Assembly: GCF_021277265.1 (NCBI RefSeq)
Contig: NZ_JAJSOH010000035.1
Span: 1-64,000 of the forward strand
Length of the DNA stretch: 64,000 bases
From: Kineosporia rhizophila
GTDB lineage: Bacteria; Actinomycetota; Actinomycetes; Actinomycetales; Kineosporiaceae
Reading direction: 5' to 3'
The notes under the pieces are model-generated. The model did no database searches. It was not told where the DNA came from and saw only the letters and a program-made list of their open reading frames with translations. The number at the start of each line of letters is the position of its first letter. Position 1 is the stretch's first letter. Below are positions 53,247 to 61,720 of this stretch, one piece after another. The translations under genes and the position numbers were made by a program.

Positions 53247-54443
53247 GTGGCGACCGGCACCGTCCCCCCGCTGACCCCGCTGTTCAAGGTCGGCCGGCAC
53301 CTCGACGGCCTGGCCCCGGCGCTGCACCTGGCCGTGCGCCTGCGCTGGCTGCTGTGCGTGATCGGCGCCGTGCAGGGCGCCGCCCCGATCGCGAACGGCG
53401 GCCTGATGCCGGCCGACTTCATCCGCTTCGCCCGCGCCGGGAAGCAGATCCTGCTGGGCCGGTTCTCCGGGATCTACGCCGACCCCTGGATGCAGGCCGG
53501 TCCGCTGGAGCTGCTCGGCAGTTGGGCGCTGTTCCCGTTCGACCACCAGCACCAGGCCGCCTACGTACGGGAAGGGCTGGAGGGGCAGCTCTGGCTGCGC
53601 GCCACGCTCGGGGCCGCTCTGGTCGCCGGAGCCCTTCTCCTGGTCCGCCATCTGCGCCGCGTTCACGGCCGATCTGCTTCTCCGGCAATGGAACTGGCCG
53701 CCGGAGTCGCCGCGGTCCTCACCGCCGTCCCCTACGTGTTCCTTCTGGGCGGCCACCTGGCCCAGTTCGGCGTGGCGCTGATGTGGGTGCTCGGAGCCTC
53801 CTTGGCGGTGCGGGGCCGAACCGTCGCGGCAGGGGTCGTGATCGGCCTCTCGGCAGGCTGGGAGCCGTGGGGGGTGCTGGCGGCCGGGCTGCTGCTCACC
53901 GAACGCCGCCCGGTCCGGCTGGTCGTGGGCTGCGCCGCCTTCGCGGTCGCGGCCGTAGCCTGCTACCTGCCGTTCGTGGCCGCCGGCCGGTTCGAGATGT
54001 TCGAGCTCGAGTGGGCCGTCCTGCCGGGCACCCTGGTCAGCTCGCTGAACCCCGGCCTCGACCATTTCTCCTGGCCGCTGCGGCTGTTGCAGGGTCTGGC
54101 CGCCGGTGCGGCCGGCGCGGGCGCGGCACTGGCCCTGGGCCGGCGCCCGGACCTGATCTGGGCCGGACCGCTCGCGGTACTGCTGGCCCGGCTGCTGTTC
54201 GACCCCCTGATGCTGTCCTACTACTGGTACCCGTTCCTGATCGCCGTGGTGATCGGGATCGGGCTGCTGCATTCCCGGTGTTCGGTGCCCCGAAGCGTCC
54301 TCGTGCTTGCCCTCACCGCCGTGCCGATCGTCCGTTATCGGTTCCTCGCGGGCCACGACATCACGTTGCTGGTGATCGCGGCCGCTCTCCTGATCGCCCT
54401 GGCCGTGCTCCTGCGCCGGGAAGAAGCCGTGGTCAGTCCCTGA
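53247..54443 (+). CDS. Polytopic GT-C glycosyltransferase-like membrane protein (GT87/DUF2029)
   Basis: 398 residues, GTG start 32 bases after the helicase stop. Nine or ten hydrophobic helices. The first extracytoplasmic loop has the pattern ADFIRFARAGKQILLG, then IYADPWMQAGPLELLG, the Asp-rich loop typical of polyprenyl-phosphate-mannose-dependent mannosyltransferases of actinobacterial cell envelopes (GT87/PimE-type). Likely transfers a mannose or arabinose to an envelope glycolipid or glycoprotein outside the membrane. The donor and acceptor are inference. The stop overlaps the convergent NUDIX gene by 11 bases. Confidence 0.7.
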   Translation: MATGTVPPLTPLFKVGRHLDGLAPALHLAVRLRWLLCVIGAVQGAAPIANGGLMPADFIRFARAGKQILLGRFSGIYADPWMQAGPLELLGSWALFPFDHQHQAAYVREGLEGQLWLRATLGAALVAGALLLVRHLRRVHGRSASPAMELAAGVAAVLTAVPYVFLLGGHLAQFGVALMWVLGASLAVRGRTVAAGVVIGLSAGWEPWGVLAAGLLLTERRPVRLVVGCAAFAVAAVACYLPFVAAGRFEMFELEWAVLPGTLVSSLNPGLDHFSWPLRLLQGLAAGAAGAGAALALGRRPDLIWAGPLAVLLARLLFDPLMLSYYWYPFLIAVVIGIGLLHSRCSVPRSVLVLALTAVPIVRYRFLAGHDITLLVIAAALLIALAVLLRREEAVVSP

Positions 54444-55239
54444 AGAACGCCACCCGGTCACCGACGATCTCGAAGCGCGGAGTCACCGTCTCGATCTCGC
54501 GTTCGGCGACCAGGGCCTGCAGCGCCTCGGCCACCGTGCCGTGGCGAGCCAGTTCGGTGAGTGCCGCGCGGGTGGGCGGCATCAGAGTCAGGCCGGCGTC
54601 CAGAGCCTGCGCCGGACTCAGCCAGACCCGCCGATCGGCCTCGGTGCCCGCCTCCCGCGGCTCCTGCCCCTCGGGCAACGCGGCCACGAAGAACCAGGTG
54701 TCGTAGCGGCGCTGTTCCGGCTCGGGGGTGATCCAGTGCTGCAACGGAGCCAGCCGGTCGGCCCGCAGGGCCAGGTGGTGACGGGCGAGCAGGCCGGACA
54801 GGGAGATCCGGCCGGCCTCCAGATCGGCCCGCTCGGTCTCGGTCAACGAGGCGGTGGTCGCCTCGGAATTCATGGACGACGCCAGCAGGACTCCCGCTTC
54901 CTCGAAGGTCTCGCGCACCGCCGCGCGCACCAGCGAGGCCGCGGTGACCTCGTCCGTCCCGAACCAGCCGGCCCACACCGAAGGCGCCGGGCCCACCCAG
55001 CCCGTGACCGACGTCTCCAGTTCGACCGAGGAGTCCGAAGCGTCCACCGAACCGCCCGGAAACACGTACATCCCCGCCGCGAAGGCCATCCGGGGTTGCC
55101 TGCGCAGCAGGTAAACCTGCAGGCCGTCGGGGGTGTCCCGGATCAGCGCGACGGTGGCCGCGGCCCGGGGCAGGACCGGTTCGAGCTCACCGGCCAGCAG
55201 CAGCCGGGCGCGGTGCAGCAACTGAGCATCGACGTCCAC
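54433..55239 (-). CDS. NUDIX hydrolase with split Nudix box (NUDT19-like)
   Basis: 268 residues. The Nudix box is interrupted: GGSVDASDSS at about 62 is separated by some 40 residues from the catalytic helix LVRAAVRETFEEAGVLL, which holds the metal-binding REx2EE glutamates. RQPRMAFAAGMYVFPGG before it is typical of the NUDT19 group of acyl-CoA/CoA diphosphatases. It hydrolyses a nucleoside diphosphate linked to another group, possibly CoA derivatives. GTG start with weak upstream signal. Confidence 0.85.
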   Translation of the reverse strand: MDVDAQLLHRARLLLAGELEPVLPRAAATVALIRDTPDGLQVYLLRRQPRMAFAAGMYVFPGGSVDASDSSVELETSVTGWVGPAPSVWAGWFGTDEVTAASLVRAAVRETFEEAGVLLASSMNSEATTASLTETERADLEAGRISLSGLLARHHLALRADRLAPLQHWITPEPEQRRYDTWFFVAALPEGQEPREAGTEADRRVWLSPAQALDAGLTLMPPTRAALTELARHGTVAEALQALVAEREIETVTPRFEIVGDRVAFFRD

Positions 55240-55319
55240 CCCTGCATGGTGGCACGATGAACGGTCGCGGAGGTGACTGGATATGAGCAGTTCGTGACGG
55301 CCCCGGCTGAGCCGCCGGG

Positions 55320-56015
55320 ATGACCGGCGACCTGACGCTCTCCGTGGCCGGGGTGATGGGCCCGGTGATCCACGGTCAGGGGTCCGCCTCCGGTCGCCGC
55401 ACCTCGGTGATCCAGCTCGGCGGCTGCAACCTGGCCTGCTCCTGGTGCGACTCGGCCTACACCTGGGACGCGGCGCGCTACGACCTGAGCCGCGAGCTGG
55501 CGATGTGGACCATCTCGGAGATCACCGAGGAGGCGCTGGCCTGCCGGCCGAGCACCATCGTGATCTCCGGCGGTGAACCGCTGATGCAGCAGACCAGCCC
55601 GGCCTGGCCCTACCTGCTGGCGGCGCTGTCCGGCAACGAGATCGGGCTGGAGACCAACGGCACCATCGCCCCGACCGAGCAGACCCTGCGCGGGGTCAGC
55701 TGGGTCACCGTCTCACCCAAGCTGGCCCACTCCGGCGATCCGGCGTGGGCCCGGCTAAACGGCGACATCCTGGTGCTGTGGGGCCGGCTGGCCCGGCGCC
55801 TGGATGTCGACTTCTCCTTCGTGGTGCGCGAGGTGGAGGACATCGCCACGGTGTCGAGCCTGGTCAGGGCGCACGGCCTGCCCCGCGACCGGGTGTGGAT
55901 CAGCCCCGAGGGCACCCGGCCGGGCCCGGTCGTGGCCCGGCTGCAGGCGATCACCGGCCCGGCCCTCGACGCCGGCTTCAACGTCTCTCCGCGGCTGAAC
56001 GCCCTGATGCCCTGA
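55320..56015 (+). CDS. queE: 7-carboxy-7-deazaguanine synthase (QueE)
   Basis: 231 residues. Radical-SAM cluster motif Cys36-x3-Cys40-x2-Cys43 in GGCNLACSWCDSAYTWD, the SAM-contact motif ISGGEPLMQQ, substrate segment LETNGTIAP and VSPKLAHSGDP, and C-terminal VWISPEGT. QueE converts 6-carboxytetrahydropterin to 7-carboxy-7-deazaguanine with SAM and Mg2+, in the preQ0/queuosine pathway. No queD, queC or folE partner is in the window. ATG 55320 has no strong Shine-Dalgarno. The next genes follow on the same strand at 25-base spacing. Confidence 0.93.
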   Translation: MTGDLTLSVAGVMGPVIHGQGSASGRRTSVIQLGGCNLACSWCDSAYTWDAARYDLSRELAMWTISEITEEALACRPSTIVISGGEPLMQQTSPAWPYLLAALSGNEIGLETNGTIAPTEQTLRGVSWVTVSPKLAHSGDPAWARLNGDILVLWGRLARRLDVDFSFVVREVEDIATVSSLVRAHGLPRDRVWISPEGTRPGPVVARLQAITGPALDAGFNVSPRLNALMP

Positions 56016-56040
56016 GCGGCGCTCGTGATGGAATGCCCCG

Positions 56041-56628
56041 GTGCCCGCCGTCTCGCAGCTCGTCCGTTCCCACCTGGCGGCCACCTTCCCCGGTCCGGTG
56101 GCCACCGCCTCGATCACCTTCCTGGGCACCCAGCCGCTCGAGGTCGACCGCTTCGGCCCCGATCCGTCCGGCCTGGTCCGCTACGCCACCGTCGGGGTCA
56201 GCCACGCCCCGATGCACCCGCCCACCGCCGCGGTGATCGACCCGGTGCGCGGGCCGCGCGCCGAACTGGTCCTGAGCCTCAGCGCCGCCCGCGACGAAGT
56301 GCTGCGCACCCTCGCCGTGCTCGCCGCCACCCCACAGGTCGAGGGCCTGGTCCTGGCGGCCGGCGCCACCCTTGACCTGCAGCAACCGCTCTGGCCAGGA
56401 GCCCGGACCACTGCAGTGATGCTTGGGGACGCCGGTGGGCTCGTTCCCGATCTCGACCTGCGTCAGGTGGGTGAGGGCGTAGAACCGGTCCGGTTCTTCC
56501 CCGTGCTCCCGATGACCCCGGACGAGGCCGCGCTGGCCCGCGCCCGCGGCACCGGGCACCTGCGGGAGCTGTGGCTGCAGGCGGGCACCGACCTGCGCGA
56601 CCCGGCCCGGGTCTCGGTGCTGCGATGA
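56041..56628 (+). CDS. Suppressor-of-fused (SUFU) domain protein
   Basis: 195 residues, GTG start. Pattern of the bacterial SUFU family: LVRYATVGVSHAPMHP, RAELVLSLSAARDEVLRTLAVLAATP, and the end FFPVLPMTPDEAALARARG. Bacterial SUFU proteins often act as immunity or antitoxin-like partners, but stand-alone copies have no defined role. It lies between queE and a TauE gene with which it overlaps (ATGA). Confidence 0.75.
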   Translation: MPAVSQLVRSHLAATFPGPVATASITFLGTQPLEVDRFGPDPSGLVRYATVGVSHAPMHPPTAAVIDPVRGPRAELVLSLSAARDEVLRTLAVLAATPQVEGLVLAAGATLDLQQPLWPGARTTAVMLGDAGGLVPDLDLRQVGEGVEPVRFFPVLPMTPDEAALARARGTGHLRELWLQAGTDLRDPARVSVLR

Positions 56629-57449
56629 GCGTGAGCACCTGGTTCCTGCTGGTCCTGGCCGGCGTCGGCGGTGGGCTCACCGGCAGTATCGCCGGGCTGG
56701 CCTCGCTGGTCAGTTATCCGGCCCTGCTGGCCGCCGGGCTGCCCGCGACCACCGCCAACGTCACCAACACGGTGGCCCTGGTGTTCTCCGGCGTGGGCAC
56801 CGCCCTGGGGTCCCGGCCGGAGCTGCGCGGGCAAGGCCGGTTGGTGCGGCAACTGCTCTACTCGGCCGTGCCCGGCGGGATCGTCGGCAGCATCCTGCTG
56901 CTGCTCACCCCGTCGGAACTGCTCGAGCGGGTGGTGCCGATCCTGATCGCCGCGGCCGCCCTGGGCGTGCTGATCCGCACCACACCGGCCGCTTCGGCCA
57001 CCTCGGCCGATTCGGCCCTCGGGGACATCCCGGCCGACGAGATCCCGCACACGGCTGCCGACGTCAGCCCGAACCCACCGAAGGTCGACCCGTCACGGGC
57101 CTTCCGGATCGGCACCTTCTTCGTCGGCATCTACGCAGGCTATTTCGGAGCGGCGGCCGGAGTGATGCTGCTGGCCCTGGTCCTCGGCTTCACCGGCCTC
57201 AGCCTGGCTCGCTCCAGTGCCGTGCGCACCATGGTGCTCACCGCCGCGAACGTCGTCGCCGCAGTCTATTTCGCGCTCTTCGGCCCGGTCGACTGGGCGC
57301 ACTGCCTACCGCTGGCGATCGGCTGCCTGATCGGCGGGCGGATCGGCCCGATGGTCATCCGTCACGCCCCCGCCGGACCTCTGCGCATCCTGATCGCGCT
57401 GGCCGGACTGGGGCTCGCGGTCAAACTCGGCCTGGACGCCTTCCTCTGA
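56625..57449 (+). CDS. TauE/SafE (sulfite exporter-like) membrane protein
   Basis: 274 residues; ATG overlaps the SUFU gene stop. Two four-helix TauE repeats: GGLTGSIAGLASLVSYPALL in the first and GIYAGYFGAAAGVMLLAL in the second, joined by a hydrophilic loop (PADEIPHTAADVSPNPPKVD, about residues 145-164). The family transports organosulfonates, sulfite, sulfoacetate or anions. A terminator follows directly, ending the queE-sufu-tauE unit. Confidence 0.88.
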   Translation: MSVSTWFLLVLAGVGGGLTGSIAGLASLVSYPALLAAGLPATTANVTNTVALVFSGVGTALGSRPELRGQGRLVRQLLYSAVPGGIVGSILLLLTPSELLERVVPILIAAAALGVLIRTTPAASATSADSALGDIPADEIPHTAADVSPNPPKVDPSRAFRIGTFFVGIYAGYFGAAAGVMLLALVLGFTGLSLARSSAVRTMVLTAANVVAAVYFALFGPVDWAHCLPLAIGCLIGGRIGPMVIRHAPAGPLRILIALAGLGLAVKLGLDAFL

Positions 57450-57464
57450 ACCCGCAAACCGAAA

Positions 57465-57492
57465 ACGGCGCTGGGTGGTGACCCAGCGCCGT
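57465..57492. terminator. Bidirectional hairpin terminator
   Basis: Perfect 12-bp stem (57465-57476 with 57481-57492), loop GGTG, preceded by AAAA and followed by CCTCAGTTT. It lies between the convergent TauE gene and ABC ATPase gene. Confidence 0.9.
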
Positions 57493-57504
57493 CCTCAGTT
57501 TGAA

Positions 57505-58575
57505 TCAGCCCTTGACCACCAGGATCGGGTCGGAGCGGAAGGAGACCCGGGCGGTGTCGCCCGGTGTGAACCCGACGGCCTGCGAGGTGGGCAGCTGGGC
57601 CAGCACCTTGCCGTGCTCCCCCAGGTCCACCGTGATCCGGGTGACCGCGCCCAGGAACGACACCGCCACCACCGGCCCGACCAGCGGGTCACCGGCCGCA
57701 GAGTCGGTGGTCGGGGCCAGCTCCACGGCCTCCGGCCGCACCAGCGCGAAGCCACTGCCCTCGGCCGACGCCGTGACGACCGGCAGACGAGCCCCGAGAA
57801 CGTCTGCGATACCGCCGCTCACGGTGGCCGGGAGGCGGTTCGACAGACCGACGAACTCGGCCACGAACGGCGTGGCCGGGCTGGCGTAGATCTCCGTCGG
57901 CGCCCCCAGCTGCTCCAGCCGGCCGGCGTTCATCACTCCGACCCGGTCGGCGACGGCGAGCGCCTCCTCCTGGTCGTGGGTGACGAACAGGGTGGTGATG
58001 CCGACCTCCAGCTGCACCCGCCGGATCTCGTCGCGCAGGCTGGCCCGGACCTTGGCGTCCAGGGCCGAGAGCGGCTCGTCGAGCAGCAGCACGGTGGGCC
58101 GGATGGCCAGCGCCCGGGCCAGCGCCACCCGCTGCTGCTGACCGCCGGACATCTGGTGGGCGTAGCGGTCGGCCTGGGCGGAGAGCCCCACCAGCTCGAG
58201 CATCTCGCCCGCCCGCCGGTTGCGCTCGGCCTCGCCGACCTTGCGCAGCCGCATCCCGAAGGCCACGTTCTGGCGGGCGGTCATGTGCGGGAACAGCGAG
58301 TAGGCCTGGAACACCATGCCCATGTCGCGCTTGTTGGTGGGCAGCCCGGTGACGTCTTTACCGCCCACCACCACCCGTCCCTCGTCGGCGTCCTCCAGGC
58401 CGGCCAGCAGCCGCAGCGCGGTGGTCTTGCCGCACCCGGAAGGGCCGAGCAGGGCGATGAACTCGCCCGGCTCCATGGTCAGGTCGAGGCCGTCCAGGGC
58501 GGTCACCGAGCCGTACTGACGACGCAGGCCCTCCAGCCGCACCTCGACCCCGGCTCGGGTGAGGGTTTCGGTCAC
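57505..58575 (-). CDS. ABC transporter ATPase (PotA/FbpC-like)
   Basis: 356 residues, GTG start. Walker A LLGPSGCGKTTALRLLAGLE, Q-loop VFQAYSLFPHM, signature MSGGQQQRVALARALA, Walker B VLLLDEPLSALD and the switch His in FVTHDQEEAL. The C-terminal third is a TOBE-like regulatory domain (ALVRPEAVEL, VSFLGAVTRITVDL). It energises the import system of the three upstream genes on the same strand; the stop precedes the shared terminator. Confidence 0.95.
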   Translation of the reverse strand: MTETLTRAGVEVRLEGLRRQYGSVTALDGLDLTMEPGEFIALLGPSGCGKTTALRLLAGLEDADEGRVVVGGKDVTGLPTNKRDMGMVFQAYSLFPHMTARQNVAFGMRLRKVGEAERNRRAGEMLELVGLSAQADRYAHQMSGGQQQRVALARALAIRPTVLLLDEPLSALDAKVRASLRDEIRRVQLEVGITTLFVTHDQEEALAVADRVGVMNAGRLEQLGAPTEIYASPATPFVAEFVGLSNRLPATVSGGIADVLGARLPVVTASAEGSGFALVRPEAVELAPTTDSAAGDPLVGPVVAVSFLGAVTRITVDLGEHGKVLAQLPTSQAVGFTPGDTARVSFRSDPILVVKG

Positions 58576-58577
58576 GT

Positions 58578-59441
58578 CTACTTCTCCTCAGCGGTTGAGC
58601 GGCGGCGGCCGACGAAGGACAGCGCGAACAGCAGGACGAACACGAACGCCAGGGCCGCCGCGGACAGCGCGACCGCCACCCCGACACTGGCCTGGGCCTG
58701 CAGGTTGATCGCCACCTGCAGGTTGTCGTAGTTGAGCAGCGAGGCCACGGTGAACTCACCGAGCACCAGGGCGACCGCCAGCAGCGAGGCGTTGAGCACC
58801 GCGGAGGTGATGTTCGGCAGGATCACCCGCACCATCACGGTGAACCAGCCGGCGCCCAGACTGCGGGCGGCCTCGCTCAGCGTGCGCACGTCGATCGCCT
58901 GCAGTCCGGCGTCGAGCGAACGGTACATGTACGGCATCACCAGCACGACGTAGACGAAAACCAGCACCAGGGGCGAGGAGTCGTAGGCGTCAGGGGTGAA
59001 GTACGCGATCCACAGGTAGATCGGGCCGAGCCCCACCACCAGCACCAGCGCCGGGATGGTCAGCGGCAGCAGGCACAGGAACTCCACCACGCGCTGCAGT
59101 TTCGGCAGTCGCAGCCGCACCCAGACCATGGTCGGCACCAGCAGGGCCAGTGCCACCACCGAGGTCAGCAGGGCCAGCAGCAGCGAGTCCCGCAGTGCGG
59201 TCAGCAGTTCCGGGTTGTCACCGATCGCCCGCCAGGCCTCGAGCGTGCGCTCGCCGTACAGGTCGGTGGCCCGGGTGCTGAACTCCACCAGGGCCAGCAG
59301 CGGCACCGCGAAGAAGAGCGCGAACGGCACCATCAGCAGGGCCCGGGTGACCCGGGCGCGCTTGGCCGAACGGGCGCGCAGGCCCGGCCCCCGTTCGGTC
59401 GGCTTCTCGGTCTCGGGCACCAGGGCCGTTACTGCAGCCAT
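58578..59441 (-). CDS. ABC transporter permease (PotC/FbpB-like half)
   Basis: 287 residues. Six helices and an EAA loop (EAARSLGAGWFTVMVRVIL). The start overlaps the end of the preceding permease gene by 13 bases, and its stop is two bases before the ATPase start. Part of a polyamine, phosphonate or iron-type importer. Confidence 0.92.
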   Translation of the reverse strand: MAAVTALVPETEKPTERGPGLRARSAKRARVTRALLMVPFALFFAVPLLALVEFSTRATDLYGERTLEAWRAIGDNPELLTALRDSLLLALLTSVVALALLVPTMVWVRLRLPKLQRVVEFLCLLPLTIPALVLVVGLGPIYLWIAYFTPDAYDSSPLVLVFVYVVLVMPYMYRSLDAGLQAIDVRTLSEAARSLGAGWFTVMVRVILPNITSAVLNASLLAVALVLGEFTVASLLNYDNLQVAINLQAQASVGVAVALSAAALAFVFVLLFALSFVGRRRSTAEEK

Positions 59442-60316
59442 CGTGAGGACCTCCGCTGCATCCAGGAGTAGAGCGCCATCGCCACGGCCACCACGATCAC
59501 CATGCCGAGCGCCAGGGCCTTGGCCACGTTCTCCTGGCCGAGCACGGTCTCACTGGTCATCGCCGCGCGGATCTGCAGCGGGATGATGATCCCGCCCTGG
59601 CTGATCAGTGCGGCCGCGGTGGCGTAGGCGGCGAACGCGTTGGCGAACAGCAGCAGGAAGGCCCCCAGGAACGGCGGGGTCAGCAGGGGTCCGGCGACAT
59701 GCCGCCAGTACACCCAGGTTCCGCCGCCCAGGCTCTCGGTGGCCTCGCGCCACTGCGGCTTGATCCCGTCCAGGGCGGGCAGGAAGACCAGCACCATCAG
59801 CGGGATCTGGAAGTACAGGTAGACCACCACCAGACCGCTGAGCTCGTACAGCCAGCCGCCGGAGACGTCCAGGCCGGCGTCGCGCAGCAGCACGGTCAGC
59901 AGGCCCTGGTTGCCCACGCTCACGATGAACGCGATCGCCAGGGTCACCCCGCCGAACTGGGCCAGCACCCCGGCCACCGCGGTGACCGTGCGCCGCACCA
60001 GGCCGTCGGCCGGGCCGGTGGCCACGAGATAGGCCAGCACCGCGCCGAAGACGGCACCGATCGCGGCGGTGGTGAAGGAGAGCTGGATGCTGCGCCAGAA
60101 GGCGGTCAGCACGTAGCTCTCGCCGAGCGCCTGGACGTTCGCCAGGGTGGGCCGGCCGTCCTCGGTACCGAACGCCTGGATCACCACCAGGGCGGTCGGC
60201 AGCAGCAGGAAGAGCCCGACGTAGGCGAAGAACGGCACCACGCCGAGCCAGCTGAGAGAGAACCGCCGGCCAGTCCGGGTGGACTGGCCGGCGGGTGGGA
60301 CCTCGAGTGACGTCAC
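59429..60316 (-). CDS. ABC transporter permease (PotB-like half)
   Basis: 295 residues, GTG start five bases after the stop of the binding-protein gene. Six helices; EAA-like loop REATESLGGGTWVYWRHVAG. Pairs with the second permease to form the membrane channel. Confidence 0.92.
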   Translation of the reverse strand: MTSLEVPPAGQSTRTGRRFSLSWLGVVPFFAYVGLFLLLPTALVVIQAFGTEDGRPTLANVQALGESYVLTAFWRSIQLSFTTAAIGAVFGAVLAYLVATGPADGLVRRTVTAVAGVLAQFGGVTLAIAFIVSVGNQGLLTVLLRDAGLDVSGGWLYELSGLVVVYLYFQIPLMVLVFLPALDGIKPQWREATESLGGGTWVYWRHVAGPLLTPPFLGAFLLLFANAFAAYATAAALISQGGIIIPLQIRAAMTSETVLGQENVAKALALGMVIVVAVAMALYSWMQRRSSRWLQ

Positions 60317-60320
60317 GACG

Positions 60321-61451
60321 TCAGCCGATCGCCTTGGCCCAGGTCTCGGTCAGGGTCTTGGTGGCGGCCTCGGTCTGCTCCGTGGTCAGGAACACCGGCT
60401 CGCCCTCGACCGCGGGCAGGGCCTCGGCCAGCGCGCTGTCGATGGTGCCGGCCTCGGTCATCGCCTCCATGCGGACCGGGCGGGCACCGCCCTTGAGCCA
60501 CAGGTTCTGGCCCTCGTCCGAGAACAGGAACTCCTGCCACAGCCGCGCGGCGGCCGGGTGCGGGGCGTCCTTGTTGATCGCCTGGTTGTAGTAGCTGCCC
60601 AGCACCGCGCCCTCGGGGACGACGACCTTCCAGTTCGGGTTCTCCGAGACCTGGGCGGCGTTCAGGTAGTCCCAGTCGAAGACGACCGGGGTCTCGCCGC
60701 TCTTGATCGTGGCCGGGGAGGCCTGCACCGGGACGAAGTTGCCGGCCTTCTTCAGCTCACCGAAGAAGTCGACGCCCTTGCTCACGTCGTCGGCCGAGCC
60801 GCCGTTGCCGAGCGCAGCCATCGCGACCCCGCTGAACGCGGCCCCAGCCTGCGTCGGGTCACCGTTCAGGGCGACGCTGTTCTTGAACTTCGGGTCGAGC
60901 AGGTCGTCCAGCGAGGCGATCGAGTCGAACTTGCTGGAGTCGTACCCGATCGACATGTAGCCGCCGTAGTCGTTGACCCACAGGCCGTTCGGGTCCTTCT
61001 GGGCGGCCGGGATCTCGTCGAACGTGGCCACCTTGTAGGGGGCGTAGAGGTCGGTGTTGGCCAGGGTGACCGCACCGCCCATGTCCAGCACGTCCGGGGC
61101 CGAACTGCGGCCCTTCTCGGTCTTGACCGCGTTGATCTCGTCCTGGCTGGCCGCGTCGGGCTTGTCCGAGACCACCTCGATGCCGTACTTCTCGGTGAAC
61201 GCGGCCTTGATCTCGCCGTAGTTCGCCCAGTTGTCGGGCAGGGCGATGGTGTTGACCTTGCCCTCCTTCTTGGCCGCCTCGACCAGGGCCTCCAGGCCAC
61301 CGAACTCCTCGGCGGAGGTGGCGGCGGCCGCGGAGACGCCCCCCTCGCCGCTCGCGCTGCTGTCGTCGTCACTCGGCGGCGCGCAGGCGGCGAGGGCGAC
61401 GAGCGCGCCCATCGCCACAGTCGCGCCGAATCCGCGCATGACCTTCTTCAC
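60321..61451 (-). CDS. ABC transporter solute-binding lipoprotein (PotD / aminoethylphosphonate / Fe3+ type)
   Basis: 376 residues; GTG start with GAGGAGG ten bases ahead. Lipobox ALAAC (Cys23) follows a short signal peptide. The mature protein reads NTIALPDNWANYGEIKAAF, PDVLDMGGAVTLANTDLYAPY, VALNGDPTQAGAAFSGVA, VVFDWDYLNA and LFSDEGQNLWLKGGARPVRM, the pattern of actinobacterial binding proteins annotated for spermidine/putrescine or 2-aminoethylphosphonate. First gene of the four-gene operon. The ligand is not certain. Confidence 0.9.
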   Translation of the reverse strand: MKKVMRGFGATVAMGALVALAACAPPSDDDSSASGEGGVSAAAATSAEEFGGLEALVEAAKKEGKVNTIALPDNWANYGEIKAAFTEKYGIEVVSDKPDAASQDEINAVKTEKGRSSAPDVLDMGGAVTLANTDLYAPYKVATFDEIPAAQKDPNGLWVNDYGGYMSIGYDSSKFDSIASLDDLLDPKFKNSVALNGDPTQAGAAFSGVAMAALGNGGSADDVSKGVDFFGELKKAGNFVPVQASPATIKSGETPVVFDWDYLNAAQVSENPNWKVVVPEGAVLGSYYNQAINKDAPHPAAARLWQEFLFSDEGQNLWLKGGARPVRMEAMTEAGTIDSALAEALPAVEGEPVFLTTEQTEAATKTLTETWAKAIG

Positions 61452-61720
61452 GTGTTTCGAGCCTCCTCAGGCACCTGTACCCCCGCGTAGTTGAACGCTG
61501 AACACAGTGACATGGACACGGGCGGCCTCACCGGGGGCACGGAGCGGCCAAGGGCTGACCGAATGGTTAACGACCGCGGAATGTCCCGTCATGATCCGGA
61601 CAACCGGCACAACGCGGCGAGACCCTTTCGTGACTAACGGCGACTTCGCCGTCAGATCGCCCCTAAGTCATCACCCACCGTAGGGGAGCATGATCAGCCA
61701 CAACAAGACATCGTGGGGTA
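61452..61720. other. Intergenic region between ABC operon and aldo/keto reductase
   Basis: About 270 bases without a gene. It should hold the promoter of the ABC operon (minus strand). A small hairpin CGGCGA-CTT-CGCCG lies at 61638-61652, and a palindromic pair CCCCTA/TAGGGG at 61661-61688; I see no riboswitch or clear operator. Confidence 0.4.
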
